Part shown: piece after piece, positions 18,401 through 26,468 of the stretch
Numbering within the stretch: the stretch's first letter is position 1
Layout of the letters: the number at the start of each line of letters is the position of its first letter
Source of the DNA: JAAGZL01 sp050291365
GTDB taxonomy: Bacteria; Pseudomonadota; Gammaproteobacteria; Chromatiales; Chromatiaceae
DNA: 64,000 nt
Reading direction: 5' to 3'
NCBI GenBank assembly: GCA_050291365.1
Contig: JBNKJS010000041.1
Location: 1-64,000 of the forward strand
Made by a program: the position numbers and the translations under genes
Notes under the pieces: model-generated
What the model was told of the DNA's origin: nothing
Databases searched by the model: none
The model's input: only the letters and a program-made list of their open reading frames with translations

Positions 18401-19967
18401 CAAGGTCATAGCGGGCAATGAAGTCGGGGGAATTCTCCACCATACTACGAAACAGACGTTCACTAGCGGCAAGCTGCTGCTCCGCTATCTTGCGCTTAGT
18501 ATCATCCCGGTTACTGACGCGACGCCCCAGGAACTGCCCATCCGGTCCATAAACTGGTCGGCAGCCGTGGGCGATCCAGCGGATGTCACCATCACGATTC
18601 ACAATACGAAAATCCAGCAACTCATCACAATGGCCTGTCATATCAAGCATATGCACATCCACGCGTTCCTGGTCCGCAGGAAAAATTATACGGTTGAGCA
18701 GGTCGGGATCAGCTTCAAACTCCTCAGGTGTATAACCTGTGATCCGCTCACAGGACGGGGATATAAAGAGCAATTCACGGTTCGGTCCCAGCCAGTATTC
18801 CCAATCGTAGGTGTAATCGGCAACGGTGCGGAATTTGATCTCCTGCTCCTCCAGGGCATTCTCAGCCTGCTTGCGATCGGTGATATCGGTGAGCATGGCA
18901 AAGGAGCCGCGAAATAGGCCATCGTGGTCGAAGGTGGGCGTTGCTGAGATCAACATCCACCTCGGCGTGCCGTCCTTGTGCCGCATACGCCGTTCGTATA
19001 CTGCGGAGATATTCTTCTTGCGCTCGGCCATCTTTTGCACATGATCCAGCGCCTCCTCCTCGAACATAAACTCCGTGACCTTGTGCCCTATCAACTCGTC
19101 TACTGTATAGCCAAGCATTTTGGCAATATGCTCATTGACGAAAGTGGTTCTGTAATTTTCGTCTTGCGTCCAGACCCCTTCGTTCGCAGTCTCTAATAGT
19201 TTGCGGTACTTCGCTTCGCTCTCTCTCAGGGCCTGCTCTGCCTGCTGCTGGGTACGCATCTGGATATCGCCACCTATAGCCGCAATTCCTCTCTGCAAAC
19301 TGCCAACTTCATCATGAACTTCGGAGGCAGTAAGCGTATCCAGATTTCCATCTTGAATCTTTTTAACACTGTCTAGAGTGGATTGCAGACGCCCCACAAA
19401 ATGTCTTATGAACAGAGTGACCAACAGAACAATAACCGCAACTATAGTTATTGTGATGAGAGTGATGGTACGGAGGTATCCCTCCTGTTTTTTATGTATT
19501 TCATCTTCGGCAATGGAGAGAAAGACCATCCATTTGACGGGATCAATCGTGGAATAAAGTGCGTAGTACAAGCTACCTTCATGCTCATACTCAACCTCAC
19601 CCTCACCCTGTTGAAATAGCCGGGCAAGATCCTTACGGTTGATTCGGTCACCCATATTATAATTGGGGTGAAAAATAACCCGATCGGGTGCCTCAATGAC
19701 ATAAGCATGACCGGTTTCCAGAAGCAGAGGGGCCTTCTTTAGCCTGCCATTAATAGCAGAAGCGGCCTGTGACGCAGCCCGTTCACCTGAACTATTCAAG
19801 GTATCAGATACTGTTTCACGCAAGAGTTTGAGTTCGGCCCTAAGGGCCTGATCATAGAGAGTATGGGGCAGTCTATCGATGACCACCGAACTTGCCACAA
19901 GCAGCAATATAGTCATCACCAACAGGATCGAGAATGAAAACAGATAGAATTTGTTTCTGAGTTTCAC
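15405..19967 (-). CDS. Cache/HAMP/multi-PAS/GAF/GGDEF/EAL c-di-GMP signalling protein
   Basis: Inner-membrane protein of 1520 residues. Order: transmembrane helix (about 7-27), periplasmic Cache-type sensor (to about 165), second transmembrane helix (about 168-190), HAMP (about 190-245), three consecutive PAS/PAC units (about 248-615), a GAF-like region (about 625-790), further PAS units (to about 1080), GGDEF (about 1085-1250) and EAL (about 1265-1510). The cyclase site is intact (RLGGDEF near 1162), and an inhibitory I-site RAAD stands five residues before it. The phosphodiesterase domain keeps EALIRW and DDFGTGYSS. Both synthesis and breakdown of c-di-GMP are therefore possible, and the sequence does not say which dominates. 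Its stop overlaps the start of the bacteriohemerythrin gene, suggesting joint function in oxygen- or metabolite-controlled lifestyle switching. Confidence 0.94.
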   Translation of the reverse strand: MKLRNKFYLFSFSILLVMTILLLVASSVVIDRLPHTLYDQALRAELKLLRETVSDTLNSSGERAASQAASAINGRLKKAPLLLETGHAYVIEAPDRVIFHPNYNMGDRINRKDLARLFQQGEGEVEYEHEGSLYYALYSTIDPVKWMVFLSIAEDEIHKKQEGYLRTITLITITIVAVIVLLVTLFIRHFVGRLQSTLDSVKKIQDGNLDTLTASEVHDEVGSLQRGIAAIGGDIQMRTQQQAEQALRESEAKYRKLLETANEGVWTQDENYRTTFVNEHIAKMLGYTVDELIGHKVTEFMFEEEALDHVQKMAERKKNISAVYERRMRHKDGTPRWMLISATPTFDHDGLFRGSFAMLTDITDRKQAENALEEQEIKFRTVADYTYDWEYWLGPNRELLFISPSCERITGYTPEEFEADPDLLNRIIFPADQERVDVHMLDMTGHCDELLDFRIVNRDGDIRWIAHGCRPVYGPDGQFLGRRVSNRDDTKRKIAEQQLAASERLFRSMVENSPDFIARYDLELRRIYINPALQRQFEIPNGEALGTTPRVYSPLTDPERYMANLRQVVDTAEECKDELSYRNPEGELRWADMRFVPEFDLDGKVATIMVIANDITNRKRMVEDSNEYLNFLQGLDRINRVLKREGNIEVILNRAMDEILDIFSCDRVYLVYPCDPKSPTWSTPFERTRPEYPGVIELGLEIPMNDAVAWEMGLALDSYHPVRVGPGTEYQITEVMQTKFSTRSFMTTALYPKVDRPWQLFIHQCSHDRIWTEQEMRLFEEIGRILSDGLNTILSSHNLQTSEERYRSLFDNSPLPIWEADYSAAKERLEQLRPDFDGNLEDYLINNPESLQECVQLVRIINMNKPALDFHEVDRKESLLCNLSQIIHPEAMKDFRQLLVSLMRGETKFSLETALQTMNGRRQDVLAHFSISQGHEKNRNRLLVSFVDITNRKKSEEQLRLAASVFASSHEGIMITNSDNQIVDVNPAFTHLTGYTRDEVLGRNPKLLSAGKQSEEFYQEMWDSINTKGEWQGELWNRRKSGQLFAELLSIVAVKDENGQLQHYMGAFTDITIFKQHEADLDRIAHYDMLTSVPNRRLLNDRMEQAIASSRRNNVNLAICYLDLDGFKPINDEFGHEAGDLVLVEIARRLQKMLRAADTIARLGGDEFVLLWNNIGSEENCIKALERVLDTISQPMLLGDEEVSVSASIGVTIYPNDDEDADSLLRHADHAMYSAKQLGKNRFQMFDTRLERQISAQVSFLHKIIDALEQEQFELYYQPKVDYFANQVEGVEALIRWNDPVLGLVGPKEFLPLIENDNLALDVGRWVMQQSVQQAKIWNDVGIAIPISINVFPRHLKHRSFTQDLRVAIKSSWPEIPHNRLQIEIVESSALEDLDLIENVIKECREMGVGFSLDDFGTGYSSLVYLRRLTIDELKIDQSFVRDMLNDPSDEAIVMSVIGLGESFGLRVVAEGVETTQHAWHLMDLGCRVVQGYALGRPMPVNEFERWYANFLTNGVKMNK

Positions 19968-20354
19968 CGCCGGTTATCCCCACATTCCTATGCAGAGGAA
20001 AAAGCAGTGCGAACAGGTTTTGGCAATTCTGTTATCTCTAATTCTTAATTTGATAAACATGGAAATTTTATAAATGATATTTATCTAGATCTTCCTTGGT
20101 AAAACCATTATCTGCTGGATTGTTGAAATAGTTGCTATTGAAGCAACACCAATATTGGTACAACTGTTTGTCGTTATGAAAAGTATAGACCTAATAGAGG
20201 AAATTAAGCATGTAATCACCAGAAATCTAATACTAGTGAAATTGTAGCTGTGGGGATGGCAAGAGGGGAATCTAAGAACTAAGAAAAAACAGGAGGAAGT
20301 CTCCAAGGCAGCGGGGCGTTTATCAACTACCCCGCTACCAGGATATTGCAGGTA
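19968..20354. other. Intergenic region, no gene seen
   Basis: About 390 AT-rich bases between the GGDEF/EAL gene and the DUF2892 gene. The open frame at 20085-20306 on the minus strand has no protein-like features. A hairpin lies at 20310-20336. It probably includes the promoter of the GGDEF/EAL gene, but no clear -35/-10 pair stands out. Confidence 0.5.
20310..20336 (-). terminator. Possible terminator after DUF2892 gene
   Basis: AGCGGGG and CCCCGCT pair across a 13-base loop, about 20 bases beyond the DUF2892 stop on the minus strand. No U-run follows in either direction, so it may be a factor-dependent or processed end. Confidence 0.35.
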
Positions 20355-20546
20355 TTAATCCTGCTTAGTCTTGCAGGTGCTGAGACCAATCAGCGGATAG
20401 GCTGGGCACCAGCCGATGGCTGCAGTGAAAAGAGGTACGATGCCAACTGCACCCCACCAGTTCTGGGCTACAACACCCCAGGCAATCAGCCCCAGGCCAA
20501 CTACCAGGCGTAAAATTCGGTCAATTCCACCAACGTTCTGTTTCAT
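20355..20546 (-). CDS. DUF2892 family small membrane protein
   Basis: Inner-membrane protein of 63 residues with two hydrophobic segments. It has the DUF2892 pattern: N-V-G-G-I-D-R-I-L-R at the start, then LVVGLGLIAWG, and a C-terminal GWCPAYPLIGLSTC with two Cys. The same domain forms the membrane part of YgaP-type rhodaneses, so a link to sulfur or thiol chemistry is possible. The ATG at 20546 has GGAG seven bases upstream. An ATG 12 codons earlier is less likely because it adds residues absent from the family. It lies 122 bp downstream of a Crp-family regulator gene, with a CRP-like palindrome between them. DUF2892 genes often accompany Crp/Fnr regulators. Confidence 0.88.
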   Translation of the reverse strand: MKQNVGGIDRILRLVVGLGLIAWGVVAQNWWGAVGIVPLFTAAIGWCPAYPLIGLSTCKTKQD

Positions 20547-20647
20547 AATGCTCTCCAAATAAACTACTACAAAGGGTGTCAACCCTACTAAGTAGTCTGG
20601 TCGACGATTTATAGGTCATAAAGATAGCCCTATCTGCACAGTTTGTC

Positions 20648-20662
20648 TGTGACTATGTCACA
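20648..20662. promoter_or_regulatory. CRP-like palindrome between regulator and DUF2892 genes
   Basis: TGTGAC-TAT-GTCACA: perfect 6-base arms, about 100 bases before the DUF2892 start and just after the Crp-family gene. The regulator encoded next to it carries the R-E-x-x-x-R recognition pattern of CRP, which reads TGTGA half-sites. The gap between TGTGA and TCACA is five rather than six bases, so binding needs testing. Confidence 0.45.
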
Positions 20663-20668
20663 CAGAAG

Positions 20669-21364
20669 TTACACCATAGCTCTGCTTTGCAGTTGCACTT
20701 GATCGATGATCTCCACCGAACCACGCGCCACTTGAATAAGTCCTTTGCTCTCAAAGTCTTTAAGGATTCGGCTCACCACCTCGCGGGAGGTACCAAGATC
20801 TGATGCCATGAGTTGATGGGTGATTTCGATACGCTGGCTCTCTTGCTGGCAGTGCTGTATCAGATAGTCGGCAATACGCTGGTCCATACGGCGAAATACC
20901 ACCTCCTCCACCAGGCTGATGATATCTGCCATGCGGTGAGCCACCAGTCCGAACACATAGTCGCGCCACAGGGCGGATTCGGCCAGCCACTGTCTGATCT
21001 GATTAGCTGGAATCACAACGGCTTCCACCGGCTCTTCACACACAGCGAAGGCTGGGAATGGCATCTGGCTTAGAATGCAGGAGGCGGTCAGGATGCAGCT
21101 CTCACCTCGCCCGATACGGTAGAGAGTGATCTCCCTACCGCTCTCTCCCAGCTTGTATATCCTGGCGGTACCGCTCATCACCAGGGCCAGATGAGCACAT
21201 TCGTCCCCCTGGGTGCAGACATGCTGCCCTTGTTCCAGGCGAGCAAAAGAGGCGGTCTGTAGAAACCGCTCGCATGTGGCATCGTCAGCCTGACGCAAAA
21301 AGGTGAAGGCCGAGTGAATGCCTTCGATGGTGGTCTTGTCTGAAATCACGTTATCCTGCCCCAT
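20669..21364 (-). CDS. Crp/Fnr family transcriptional regulator
   Basis: Cytoplasmic regulator of 231 residues. It has a cyclic-nucleotide-binding-like sensor domain (about 20-140), a dimerisation helix, and a C-terminal winged helix whose recognition helix reads LGTSREVVSRILKDFE. The spacing R-E-x-x-x-R matches the DNA-contacting residues of CRP. There is no N-terminal Cys cluster, so it is not an oxygen-sensing Fnr. CRP's cAMP-binding residues are not clearly present; sensing of another ligand, redox state or heme is possible. It is followed on the same strand by the DUF2892 gene, a common partner. The ATG at 21364 has only a weak ribosome-binding site. Confidence 0.9.
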   Translation of the reverse strand: MGQDNVISDKTTIEGIHSAFTFLRQADDATCERFLQTASFARLEQGQHVCTQGDECAHLALVMSGTARIYKLGESGREITLYRIGRGESCILTASCILSQMPFPAFAVCEEPVEAVVIPANQIRQWLAESALWRDYVFGLVAHRMADIISLVEEVVFRRMDQRIADYLIQHCQQESQRIEITHQLMASDLGTSREVVSRILKDFESKGLIQVARGSVEIIDQVQLQSRAMV

Positions 21365-21454
21365 AGGGAGAGAGAGTGATTTTATAGGAAAGGAAGGTAG
21401 AGAGCGATAGGGATTTGTTTGCGGCTGATGCGAGGCACACAGTCAATGAGGGAA

Positions 21455-21482
21455 AAACAGCCCCACCAAGGCGGGGCTGTTT
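21455..21482 (-). terminator. Rho-independent terminator of VPLPA-CTERM gene
   Basis: AAACAGCCCC and GGGGCTGTTT pair around an 8-base loop. On the minus strand the stem is followed by a T-run, 25 bases past the stop of the VPLPA-CTERM gene. The plus-strand side is also T-flanked, so it may work in both directions. Confidence 0.8.
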
Positions 21483-21506
21483 AAAGAATAATTTGGTCGT
21501 TAATGA

Positions 21507-22193
21507 TTATGCTCTTCTTCTGAACCCAATCAGGCCAGCTATTGCTGAGCCAAACAGCCAAACAGCCGGAGGGAGCGGCACAGCACTGACATCAACGCCA
21601 GCCAAGGCATAGTCATTATTATGATCATCCCAAAAAATGTAGTATGGATTAGCGCTGAATTCGAGAGTCTGGGCAAGGATTGGACCTATTATTAAATTGG
21701 CGTATCCACCATCACCGACTGTTGCAGTTGCATCAACCGTTTTAAAGAAAGCTCCATCTAAAATGATCGTTGCCTGTTCTTTACTTCCTTTCCCGTCAGG
21801 ATTTACATACAGATCAAGAAAATGAAATCCTGATATTTTTACTACCTGATCAAATGTAAGAGTGAGAGTTTGACTGCCTCCGGTTATTTCATCATCTTTA
21901 CCGTGATGCAAAGGATGGATACCGGCACCATCTTGGTCACACTTCAATACTCCACCACCGCTTTGGCAACCAATTTGAGCACTGCCGTCATAACCTTGCT
22001 CAAAATTAACAGCCCCGTTAGTGGATGTGAGGGTAAAACCAATTCCATTATAGGTGCCGCTATAGCCATTTGTAACAGTAGTGAGAGAGCCGATCAGACT
22101 AGAATCAGTAAAGTCCAACAGACCTGCCATAGAACTTTGGCAGAAGAAAACAAACGCTACCCCATGTATCAGTTTAAGAAGTCCATTTTTCAT
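21507..22193 (-). CDS. VPLPA-CTERM sorting-domain secreted protein
   Basis: Exported protein of 228 residues with a signal peptide (cleavage after about SSMAG) and a C-terminal sorting signal: VPLPPAVWLFGSA, then a hydrophobic stretch and RRR at the very end. This is the VPLPA variant of PEP-CTERM, processed by an exosortase-like enzyme not encoded in this window. The body is rich in Gly, Thr and Asp with beta-sandwich-like strands (SQTLTLTFDQVVKISGFHF), and may be a carbohydrate-binding or matrix domain. It is a single-gene unit with AGGGGAT before the ATG and a strong terminator after it. The function is unknown; surface or extracellular matrix location is inferred. Confidence 0.87.
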   Translation of the reverse strand: MKNGLLKLIHGVAFVFFCQSSMAGLLDFTDSSLIGSLTTVTNGYSGTYNGIGFTLTSTNGAVNFEQGYDGSAQIGCQSGGGVLKCDQDGAGIHPLHHGKDDEITGGSQTLTLTFDQVVKISGFHFLDLYVNPDGKGSKEQATIILDGAFFKTVDATATVGDGGYANLIIGPILAQTLEFSANPYYIFWDDHNNDYALAGVDVSAVPLPPAVWLFGSAIAGLIGFRRRA

Positions 22194-22508
22194 TTTTTAT
22201 ATCCCCTATAATTTACACATAAAACAACACTAAAAGTTCATTCAGAATTTATAGCTATTTTGAATACGTGCAGATTCCATTTGCCAAACAACTCGACAAC
22301 GCACTGAAACAATGCATCGAGCAGTGAGCAATATATATTTGGAAAAACGAATTAATTAGAGGGAAGAATTATATTAAGCGGTACGGAATCCTTTCCTCTG
22401 CTCCATGCTCATTATTTATTATGAATCCACGGAGTGAGATTGCCCCATTTTAAAACAGATTTCAAGCAAAAATTAACACTCAGTTTGACTGCAATGCTAA
22501 TGCCAGTG
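22194..22508. other. Intergenic region, promoter of VPLPA-CTERM gene
   Basis: About 315 AT-rich bases between two minus-strand genes. It must hold the promoter of the VPLPA-CTERM gene. I see no clear operator, repeat or RNA gene, and no obvious terminator for the gene ending at 22509. Confidence 0.4.
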
Positions 22509-23432
22509 CTAGGCGCCAATATCGCTAAATGCTATCTCTACCAGGGCCAGTATATTATTGTGATCCCCGCCAATCTCAAGTTCTTGCAAATGAATTTCAT
22601 CGCCTGCTTTAGCTGCGCCGGGTATCTTTATACCCATATTGTTCAAACATACCGTATCCTCATGCAGAGATATCAACTCCAGAGGTAGATCTAGTATGTG
22701 CACTAGTTTATTTAGATATCGGGATGGATTGTTTAGGCTCTCCAGGCCATTACTGAAGTAGCTGTAATCTATAGGGGTGCTCTTCTCAGATTGTCGTTCA
22801 CGATTTAGTGATAATTTCAGATATTCGACAACGTTTTCAAACAGTATATGTTTAAGCTCACATCTGACTTCAAGCTCGTTTGCTGCTGGTGCCAGTAACC
22901 TATGACCGGAGAAAAAGACGCTGGTCTGTTTCACTTCTCTCTGTATGACATCCCCCCTCAGCTCATCGCCAAATATCACTTTTTCATGATAGTTCAAAAA
23001 CAACAGAGCAAAAAAGCTCTCTTGTTCGGCAGAACGAACTGTTTTTATATACTCTTTAATTTCGTCGCTTTCATCGCATAGCCTTTTCACCTCCTTCATA
23101 CTACCCAACAGGGAACTGACTTGATGTTCATATACAAAGCTATTGCGTGAAAGTTTGATTGCTCCGGAGATCTGCTCGACTATTGAGTCTATATGGTCTA
23201 ACAGAGCCCGAGTGCCAGAACGTAGACTGTCTTTATAATTGGAAACTGCACGCACCCTTGCATCCGTACCTTGAACCATCTTATCTATGGCCTTCCCTAC
23301 TGGTATTTCGTAAGCTTTATCTTCTGGTATTTCTTTTTCATCCGTGCCCAGCAGTTCAGTCAAGTACTGCAACTGATCATGAAAAAAGTTGCGTAATGCC
23401 GACGCCTCTTTTATTCGCCGTTCATCAGCCAT
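22509..23432 (-). CDS. Hypothetical protein, mostly helical, 307 residues
   Basis: I do not recognise this protein. It has no signal peptide and no transmembrane segment, and is rich in charged residues, with long predicted helices in the first 160 residues (for example the heptad-like part around HIDSIVEQISGAIKLSRNSF). A short C-terminal part is more beta-like (CLNNMGIKIPG, then EIHLQELEIGGDHNNILALVEIAF). It is cytoplasmic by appearance. It lies 97 bp downstream of a lipoprotein gene and an acyltransferase-hydrolase fusion on the same strand and may share their operon. No catalytic motif is evident. Codon use looks like that of its neighbours. Confidence 0.75.
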   Translation of the reverse strand: MADERRIKEASALRNFFHDQLQYLTELLGTDEKEIPEDKAYEIPVGKAIDKMVQGTDARVRAVSNYKDSLRSGTRALLDHIDSIVEQISGAIKLSRNSFVYEHQVSSLLGSMKEVKRLCDESDEIKEYIKTVRSAEQESFFALLFLNYHEKVIFGDELRGDVIQREVKQTSVFFSGHRLLAPAANELEVRCELKHILFENVVEYLKLSLNRERQSEKSTPIDYSYFSNGLESLNNPSRYLNKLVHILDLPLELISLHEDTVCLNNMGIKIPGAAKAGDEIHLQELEIGGDHNNILALVEIAFSDIGA

Positions 23433-23529
23433 TGCTCATTCCATAAGTAGTAAATGTATATTCTATTCTAGTACTCTTTCATCATGATATTGATAAAACA
23501 GTTTACCAGCATATTAAAAGCTGGATTAA

Positions 23530-24048
23530 TCACATCCTACCATGGGGCCTGGCGAAACCTGTAATCCTTGCTTTTGTTACCAGCCAGCTTCCGGATTTAT
23601 ATCCTAGCTCCATGGATAGTGTATAGACGTCCACATGCTTATCCACTGCCTCTAACCAAGCAACTGTATCCTCCCGCAGCAGTTTCAATTCAGGAAATAG
23701 ATCATCTTTTGTTGCTATGAGAAAATTCATCTTAACAATGGCTGTTTCCTCATCTTCAGAGAGTCTTACTGACGGCTTTGGATAGTGAATGCGAAATCGA
23801 CCAAAACGTTTGAAGGTTACAAAGAGTATTCTCCTTACCTCTTTGCTTGAACGGTTTCCAGGGTCAGCGGTAAAACCGTCCTGAGTCAGATCCATAAGAC
23901 CACCCAGCTCATGCCCCTGCGCCAACTCAACGGCTTGCTGAATGAGTTGGTAGACCTCCTCCTCCCTCTCTGTTTTCGCGCAGGCAGTTAATAGAGCAAG
24001 TAGAGATAGCGCAACGACAAGAGATAGTAATTTTATTGATCTTGGCAT
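23530..24048 (-). CDS. Hypothetical lipoprotein
   Basis: Envelope lipoprotein of 172 residues: basic start, hydrophobic stretch and a lipobox (LLTAC) with the lipidated Cys at about 23. The mature part resembles small NTF2-like or nuclear-transport-factor-type folds: a helix pair (VYQLIQQAVELAQGHELGGL) followed by strands, ending in LGYKSGSWLVTKARI. That pattern suggests a scaffold-like or ligand-binding cone, but this is inference. It follows the acyltransferase-hydrolase fusion gene by 10 bases, so the two are almost surely cotranscribed. A role in envelope lipid handling is plausible from that context only. Confidence 0.82.
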   Translation of the reverse strand: MPRSIKLLSLVVALSLLALLTACAKTEREEEVYQLIQQAVELAQGHELGGLMDLTQDGFTADPGNRSSKEVRRILFVTFKRFGRFRIHYPKPSVRLSEDEETAIVKMNFLIATKDDLFPELKLLREDTVAWLEAVDKHVDVYTLSMELGYKSGSWLVTKARITGFARPHGRM

Positions 24049-24058
24049 GCTATCACCC

Positions 24059-26332
24059 TTAAATTGATAGATTGTTCAGATATTCAATAATCAGTTTTCT
24101 GGTATCTTCGATATCGCCATACAGAATTCCATGACGATCTGAAGAGATCATTTCCAGGCGTTTATCTTCACTCCCAAGCTTCTCCATAACTATAACTGCA
24201 CTCTCTGGATCAACAACCGGATCCCTATCTGCCTGTAGAATCAATGCGGAACAGTGAACATATTGTAGTCTCTTCTCCAGTCCACTTACCAATAACCGCA
24301 ATTCAAACAACCCATGTAACGGCATTGAACGGTAGTTTATATGTTGGTTTTCAGTTCTACTGTTATATCTAAATGGCAATATACCCTCATAGGCAGGCAC
24401 CCAACGGACCAGCCTGTTGGCTGTATGCAGCAGCGGCACAAACATCATGTTCTTGTTTACAAATTTTATTGGTGCGGAGATTGCCACTACCCCAGCCAAC
24501 CCGTCCAACTGCTCTGCAGCTAGAACAAGTGAGATAGCAGCACCTGTGGAGAAACCAACCAAACAGACCTGATCACAATGTGCCAGCATCACATCATAGG
24601 CATGACGTACCGAATCCACCCAATCTTCCCAACTTCTCTCCCTCAGGTCCCATGGTGATGTACCGTGCCCCTTGAGACGTGGCCCTATAACCGGATAGCC
24701 CAGAGCGGTAAGCTGCTCTCCAAACTCCCTTACCTCGGCAGGTGTAGAGAGAAACCCATGCACAAGTACTACACCTATATTCTTATGATTTTCCGGTAGA
24801 ATAAAGAAAGGATCACTTGGTTCTGTTGCCGTCTCTTGTTGGTTTATCTTTTCATACTGTGGCTTATCAAAACACTCTCTATCCCATTCAAGAGAGATAC
24901 CCATATCGTTAAACCTTAAGTTGGCCACCTCTACCACGTCTGGGACAGATGATTTTCGAATCGCCCGATTAATGATATCAACAATACCTTCTACCGGCTT
25001 TGCCTCATTGGCATACACCTCAACCGGGTTCTCCATCCGAATCAGATCAAAATCATGCTCCTCACAGAGCTTTGGTAGAAACCTGTATCTTCCTCCTTCC
25101 AACTCAACCAACTCCAACTGAGATGTGGTACGAAAAAACTGCTCTAACCCCTCACAGCTTCCAGACAGAAGTCCTGAATAGGCATCTGGGTTTCTCAAGC
25201 TGCGATGCAGGTTTATGTGTGACAGCTTCTGAGCGTACTTAACCGCTAGATAGAGCATAAGATGGAAATCATCGTATCCCACATCCTCTACACTTTTCTC
25301 CAGGTGGCTAAATATTATCAGCGATGCGAGATGACTAAGGTTTATAGTTACCTCGTCATATATGGCGCGCATGTAGCTATCGCGCAGTTTCCCTGAGTTA
25401 CGGCGAATTCTGGCAGAGAGATAATGCCGATCCATACTGCTCTCAGCCGGGTTTGGTACCAGCAGATCGTCCATGGTTTGAATGCATCTGGTACAAAATC
25501 TGGTTAGCGGGCGTTCCCAAGGCCTCCAATAATCCTCTGTGTTTATAAGGTCACCCAGACGGATATCCATATCCGTGTTTTTTAGCAAAATATTACCCTC
25601 TATCAACAGCTCTTCAGATAGACGCTTACTTACCCCACTGTTAAACAGCTCCACTCCACGACGCAATATATTGTCGCCAACCCGCATGGGATAGAAGGTG
25701 ATATTGGCAGGAACAATGGTTGATTTGCGCTGGGCGGCGGCATAAAGGGTGTCTCGATCAAGCTCCAATGTATTGATCCAGTAGTCGATGCTGTCTTCAC
25801 AGCCTTTGTCAAAGGAGTTCCTGATTGACTGTTTGAGCAGATCCACCTTGAGCGACAGAACCGCAGCGCCGGAGTGATGCTTGCGCCGCTCTTTGGCGCT
25901 TCTGGAATAGATACTGTAGCGCCCTCTCCTGTCTTTAACCCGACGGTCTTTAACCATCCCCCCCTCCGGGAAGATGATTACCTTACGACCACGCAATATC
26001 TCTGCCGCAAGAAATGGCATTAACCTTGGATATTTATTTGGAACGGCGCCAACACTTAGTAGGAAGTTGGAAAAACCATCCTCCTCACTAAAAAACTCAC
26101 CGGCAGCAATGGAACGGCAATATGACCCATCTTCCTGATATATGAGGTACTGAGGGATAAAGGTCTCGAAACGGGCGAAATGATTGAACAGGAAGATTTC
26201 ACCATCAGCCACCTGTCCTTCATCATGGTGCATCTTGATATTGACGCTCAACAGGCGTTTGAGGATAGAGACAACCCTCACTGACCATTGGTAGGTGGAA
26301 CTGTTTATTTCTAGTTCTTCAAATCCTTCCAC
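24059..26332 (-). CDS. PlsC-like acyltransferase fused to alpha/beta hydrolase
   Basis: Fusion protein of 757 residues. The N-terminal half resembles glycerolipid acyltransferases: NHFARFE (H51, E56; an H-x4-E variant of the usual H-x4-D) and FPEGG (121-125). The C-terminal 240 residues form an alpha/beta hydrolase: VVLVHGFLSTP near 520 for the oxyanion loop, GFSTG near 592 with the nucleophile Ser, QADRDPVVD near 700 for the acid and SSDRHG near 735 for the His. This resembles carboxylesterase/monoacylglycerol lipase types. One chain could thus both attach and remove acyl groups. The start is GTG at 26332 with AGGGG upstream. A lipoprotein gene follows after 10 bases. Substrate and membrane location are unknown; the Glu in place of Asp may alter or abolish acyltransfer. 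Confidence 0.85.
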   Translation of the reverse strand: MEGFEELEINSSTYQWSVRVVSILKRLLSVNIKMHHDEGQVADGEIFLFNHFARFETFIPQYLIYQEDGSYCRSIAAGEFFSEEDGFSNFLLSVGAVPNKYPRLMPFLAAEILRGRKVIIFPEGGMVKDRRVKDRRGRYSIYSRSAKERRKHHSGAAVLSLKVDLLKQSIRNSFDKGCEDSIDYWINTLELDRDTLYAAAQRKSTIVPANITFYPMRVGDNILRRGVELFNSGVSKRLSEELLIEGNILLKNTDMDIRLGDLINTEDYWRPWERPLTRFCTRCIQTMDDLLVPNPAESSMDRHYLSARIRRNSGKLRDSYMRAIYDEVTINLSHLASLIIFSHLEKSVEDVGYDDFHLMLYLAVKYAQKLSHINLHRSLRNPDAYSGLLSGSCEGLEQFFRTTSQLELVELEGGRYRFLPKLCEEHDFDLIRMENPVEVYANEAKPVEGIVDIINRAIRKSSVPDVVEVANLRFNDMGISLEWDRECFDKPQYEKINQQETATEPSDPFFILPENHKNIGVVLVHGFLSTPAEVREFGEQLTALGYPVIGPRLKGHGTSPWDLRERSWEDWVDSVRHAYDVMLAHCDQVCLVGFSTGAAISLVLAAEQLDGLAGVVAISAPIKFVNKNMMFVPLLHTANRLVRWVPAYEGILPFRYNSRTENQHINYRSMPLHGLFELRLLVSGLEKRLQYVHCSALILQADRDPVVDPESAVIVMEKLGSEDKRLEMISSDRHGILYGDIEDTRKLIIEYLNNLSI

Positions 26333-26468
26333 AAAATATATCCCCTAATCGGATAGTTTTTTTGATCAGCTGATTGAGAATTGGTTCAGTTTCAGACTAT
26401 TCTGGAACCCAGACATGTTCATCAAGGTGGATATATAATTCTTGGATTGAAATAATCATCAGGTTTTC

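Noticed and set aside
20085..20306. 73-codon minus-strand open frame
   Set aside because: Low-complexity, no ribosome-binding site, no protein-like pattern; it lies in AT-rich intergenic DNA.
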